64,000 nt of DNA, from the NCBI GenBank assembly GCA_947623455.1, contig OX392532.1, forward strand, positions 30,602,792 to 30,666,791. Reading direction: 5' to 3'. Origin of the DNA: Mimachlamys varia. Lineage: Eukaryota > Mollusca > Bivalvia > Pectinida > Pectinidae. Of this stretch, positions 60,671 to 64,000 are shown piece by piece; within the stretch, counting starts at the first letter, position 1, and each line of letters opens with the position of its first letter. Below the pieces are notes generated by a model. It worked only from the letters and a program-made list of their open reading frames with translations. It ran no database searches and had not been told where the DNA came from. The translations under genes were made by a program, and so were the position numbers.

Positions 60671-61003
60671 ATGTGCCTATTCCAAACCACAGTCGGAACA
60701 GCACAATTTCGTGATGAAGCTTGTTGTACCACTGCGTCAGCAAACAAAGACATTCAGTGCATTTATTGTGCATATACTGCGAATACATCAGAGCAAAACA
60801 AACAAAAAACAAAAACAAAACATTCCAGTAAACTTTGTGACGAAAACAGCTTCAACGACGGAATAAGTATTTCCGGTACCACATTTGGCGCAAGTTTATG
60901 CTTCCCATCAAAACCAGGAAATAAGACCACAAACGATTTTGGACATAGTGATCAAGTTTTAAATCTCATATTTGTGAAATTCGGGCCCAGAAGACGAACT
61001 TAA
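60671..61003 (+). CDS. Uncertain 110-codon ORF
   Basis: An ATG at 60671 opens 110 codons ending at a TAA. It has cysteine-containing stretches (RDEACCTTASANKDIQCIYC) and a hydrophilic middle (NKQKTKTKHSSKLCDENSFN). Composition is more protein-like than most readings here. A shorter reading overlaps it on the - strand, and no start context, splice site or family supports it. Confidence 0.2.
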   Translation: MCLFQTTVGTAQFRDEACCTTASANKDIQCIYCAYTANTSEQNKQKTKTKHSSKLCDENSFNDGISISGTTFGASLCFPSKPGNKTTNDFGHSDQVLNLIFVKFGPRRRT

Positions 61004-61009
61004 AAGATG

Positions 61010-63720
61010 GAAATACAAACAACGCTCTTTATTCCGGATTTCTATTATCTACATGTATGACTTTTCGAGGAGACATTGTGTGGATATAGACATTTAACTC
61101 GAGTAAAACAGTGAACGATGAAAACACTGGATGATGAAAAACATGTCTGTCCTACTAGCTGTATAAGGGTAGGGAAACCGAAAGAATGTTTGCCAATATA
61201 GACGAATATAGCAAAAATGGATACCTGTGTAGAAAAATGAGTTCGGATAAACTGTTAGATAAGCAGCAGTTCATAAAATGAAATAATGTGAAATCTTCAT
61301 AGGAGCTGCTGCGTATCTGGCAGTTCATCCAAACTTATTCAGACAGGGTCAGCGCTGGCTTTCTATAATTGTTAATCTTAACAAAGGATTTGGTAAATCG
61401 ATGCATGAAGCCAAACACAAGGTCAATTTTACTGCATATCTTGGACCAAATGTCACAATAAATAAATCATTTGTCTAAAGTGCTTCGAATGATACGAAAT
61501 AACGAACAACCATCAATATGTTTACGTTTAAATATATTATCATTATATTAATGATACATCATTGACGTTTCATTAAATAACATGCTACATTGTTTTTTGT
61601 TTTACAATTATGTCAATTACAAAGATGTCTCTATTATAATACGTTATGTATGTTTGTCGGTTATTTTTGTTTAAGTACCCGTTTCCAAATTTTATGGTTG
61701 TCTTTTTAAATGCCCAGTATACGTAACTTTCGGAAAAACTTGAAGCGAAAATCAAGCCTAATAACTTATTATATTTATAGATTTAGTTAAGATTAACTGA
61801 TATCAGCAATATCCAATATGAGTTCTTATGCGATTACCGGTACAGCAGCAGTTGAAACTCGGTATTTGTAAACACGGGTCCATTTTGAACTGTCTTCTTT
61901 CTTCGGCTCGTGAAGTGGGCAACACCTGAATTATATTCAATTCTTTGGATTTTTCTGTCAGGAGTTTCTTGTTAGTTACCGCTCAGGTTTACTTCGTTTT
62001 AGGCTTATTTTTACATGGTTATCAACTGGGTTTTTTTTCAGAATTTTTCAGAATCACGAAATATTTCTTGAACTTACGTATATTGGGCCTTAAAATGACA
62101 TGCAATTTTCGTGATGTATTTTGCACTTCATTTCGCGCAATACATCTGCAATCTAGATTTAAGTAACTCTATCATATAACTCTCTCATGAAGAAAATGTA
62201 CTGCCTCTACCGTCGTGTTCATTGTCACGTTTAAAGTCGGTGTCCTTACACGTCCCATGGCCGTACACGTGTCGTCCCATTGTCATATGGAGTGTCCATC
62301 ACCTCACAAGTGACGCTTTTCACGCACAAGTATAAACATCTTGTTTACGGTTGTTTCAATTTAGTTAACTTGATATTATTGCAGCATCTCTTCCGCATTA
62401 GTCACACAAAAACTAAGCCAATTAAGTCTCTCTGTTTACAAAATAATATTATTAAAAATAATAAAATCATTCAATATATATGACAATTTTCTTTTGCATA
62501 GATAATTTAGATAACAATTGAACGTCGATATTTGCTAGCGGTATGCTAACGAAACTTTCAAACAACCTTGTCTCTGTCATACGTCACGCGGAATATTGAA
62601 CCTAAATGAAGACTTTAGATACATCTGACGATGGCCACATCTGGTAACACTGATACACAATGACAACAATTCAAACACACAGGTTTACGTTGGATAGAAG
62701 TTTTTATTCATCGATAACTACATCAAGAGTAGGATTCAATGAAAAATGAAACACAATATAGTCACCAATGAATTTAAACAAGTCTACATTGTACTTAAAC
62801 GCTTCATAGTGGAGATCTCAATTGTATTCAAGATATTTAACAAGAATAAATTTATATTTTACATTATTTACCGATAAAAATCATCGATATACATTATTTT
62901 CTTTCATGAAATATATATATAAGTAGTACATAAACAAATGACTCGTCTCTACTGTCCACTTCGAGCAACTAAGACAAACCAAAAAGATACAGGGGTAGTG
63001 TGTAAGGTAAGTGATTTGGGGTTGAAATGTATTATTAATTATAAAAACAATCATTTCAAAACTTTTTTGTTTGTACAGATTTTACAGTATTGCACTGCAG
63101 ATTACTAAAACAATATCATGAAATGCCTTTGTTTGAAAACAAAACTCTCAGTTATTGAATTTGAATAAGAATCCCTTTTTGCTTGTTATGAAAAAAATAG
63201 AACGTTGACATCAATTCCAGTTTAAATGACAATTTTCTTTTGGGACTGTGCTTGATGACATTTAATAACGTACTACTTCCGGTTGAAATGGCAATCACCA
63301 GTAAAAAATAACAACTTGTGCGATATCGTTATATTCCACGTTAGATTCAGTTGGTAACCTACATTGTGTTATGATAATTATGATGGAATGGGAAATTCTA
63401 TAACGACTTCATTTTCTTTTTCAAACACAATCTTACTTTAATGTGAAAAGATCAAAAAACGTGAAACATTAAAATGTGAAACATAGGATTGAAGAGAATA
63501 AAACGGACATTGCACTATTTTTGTGAATGGGACTTGACACCCGGTATTCGGGAGCATTGTATATATACAAAACACACAACAGTGCGAACAGACAAACAAC
63601 ATATCACGACACATTATATTCTACGATATCTCAACTCAACGATAATAATAAATAGCATTTCCAACAGGAAATCATTTATCTGTTTCCCAAACTGTTACTC
63701 TTCTTCACATTTCATAGTTA
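61010..63720. other. AT-rich intergenic DNA with a small GC-richer patch
   Basis: 62200-62300 is GC-richer (TACACGTGTCGTCCC, which includes an E-box CACGTG). Open readings at 61945, 62280 and 63489 lack support. Confidence 0.4.
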
Positions 63721-63734
63721 CGTTAAATGTGTCA

Positions 63735-63768
63735 TGACGTCATGAAAGTAAGTTGTCCTTTGACGTCA
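63735..63768. promoter_or_regulatory. Two palindromic CRE sites 26 bp apart
   Basis: TGACGTCA occurs exactly at 63735-63742 and again at 63761-63768. This octamer is the full cAMP response element bound by CREB/ATF-type bZIP factors. Two full sites this close are unusual in AT-rich DNA and suggest a real control element for a nearby gene, perhaps beyond the right edge. Confidence 0.45.
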
Positions 63769-64000
63769 TCACATAGTCATAAGCTTGAATGTAACAAAAT
63801 ACAGCTATACTCATGTAGTAATGTTCACAGTTTCACCTAATTGTTTCTTTAACGAACTAAATAAATTATTATGAAAAACATGCTCCTTAAAGCTGGTTTT
63901 TTGTGTCTCAAATAAAATTCTTCTGGAATGAGACATTATTTTGACCGCCTCGTTATGGAGTCCAACCATTCGCGATGACACGGTCCAGGCGTCAACTGTC

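Noticed and set aside
1..64000. CRISPR arrays, rRNA genes, known microRNAs, bacterial or mobile defence systems
   Set aside because: No evenly spaced direct repeats, no rRNA-like sequence, no exact match to the few conserved microRNA seeds I could recall, and no prokaryotic gene layout.

Overview
This window looks like AT-rich nuclear DNA (roughly one third G+C by eye) from an invertebrate animal. My best guess is a lophotrochozoan, probably a bivalve mollusc. That guess rests on the style of the repeats (tRNA-headed SINEs, short inverted-repeat elements ending in GGGCCC, a SINE tail with an AAAGCGG-TATATAA motif) and on memory of such genomes, not on a species-specific marker. There are no bacterial-style operons, no rRNA, no CRISPR array and no long intact gene. 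Protein-coding evidence is limited to short exon-like pieces with splice signals, plus a few decayed or unclear readings. None could be matched with confidence to a named gene.

Layout. 1-155: probable terminal coding exon on the + strand. 0.2-8 kb: intergenic DNA with repeats, including SINEs, the RepC repeat, a GGGCCC inverted-repeat element (MITE-1) holding a RepA copy, and further RepA pieces. 8.2-8.5 kb: the end of a dead LINE followed by a SINE scrap. 8.9-9.5 kb: a GC/CpG-rich island, then a possible two-exon small gene (9617-9662 and 11421-11560). 10.8-15.8 kb: a pogo-like element, a RepB fragment, a SINE, and a RepA copy split by a well-preserved 448-bp inverted-repeat element with a target duplication. 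16-25 kb: AT-rich DNA with islands of higher GC that may be regulatory, the second RepC copy, and a paired RepA. 24.9-25.5 kb: an interrupted reading on the - strand. 25.66 kb: the cleanest MITE-1 copy. 26-32.6 kb: very AT-rich, with one island at 27.7-28.4 kb that carries a CTCF-like motif. 32.9-34.1 kb: two start-exon candidates facing away from each other. 34.3-35.1 kb: a pogo/Tigger-type MITE and a decayed reading. 38.1-39.7 kb: exon-like readings on the - strand. 40.0-40.9 kb: a RepB palindrome and a RepA copy split by a second GGGCCC element (MITE-2). 41-58 kb: mostly AT-rich DNA with scattered RepA pieces and one SINE. 58.4-60 kb: a small possibly secreted ORF, a SINE and a RepA with both arms. 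60-64 kb: AT-rich DNA with a pair of palindromic CRE sites near the right end.

How it fits together. The clearest biology here is transposon archaeology. One repeat, RepA, has about a dozen pieces in 64 kb, some with arms in inverted orientation. It has served as a landing site for two other elements and has itself landed inside a third, which gives a relative order of insertion. The GC-richer islands between repeats are the best places to look for real exons and enhancers. Repeat names (RepA, RepB, RepC, MITE-1, MITE-2) are my own labels.
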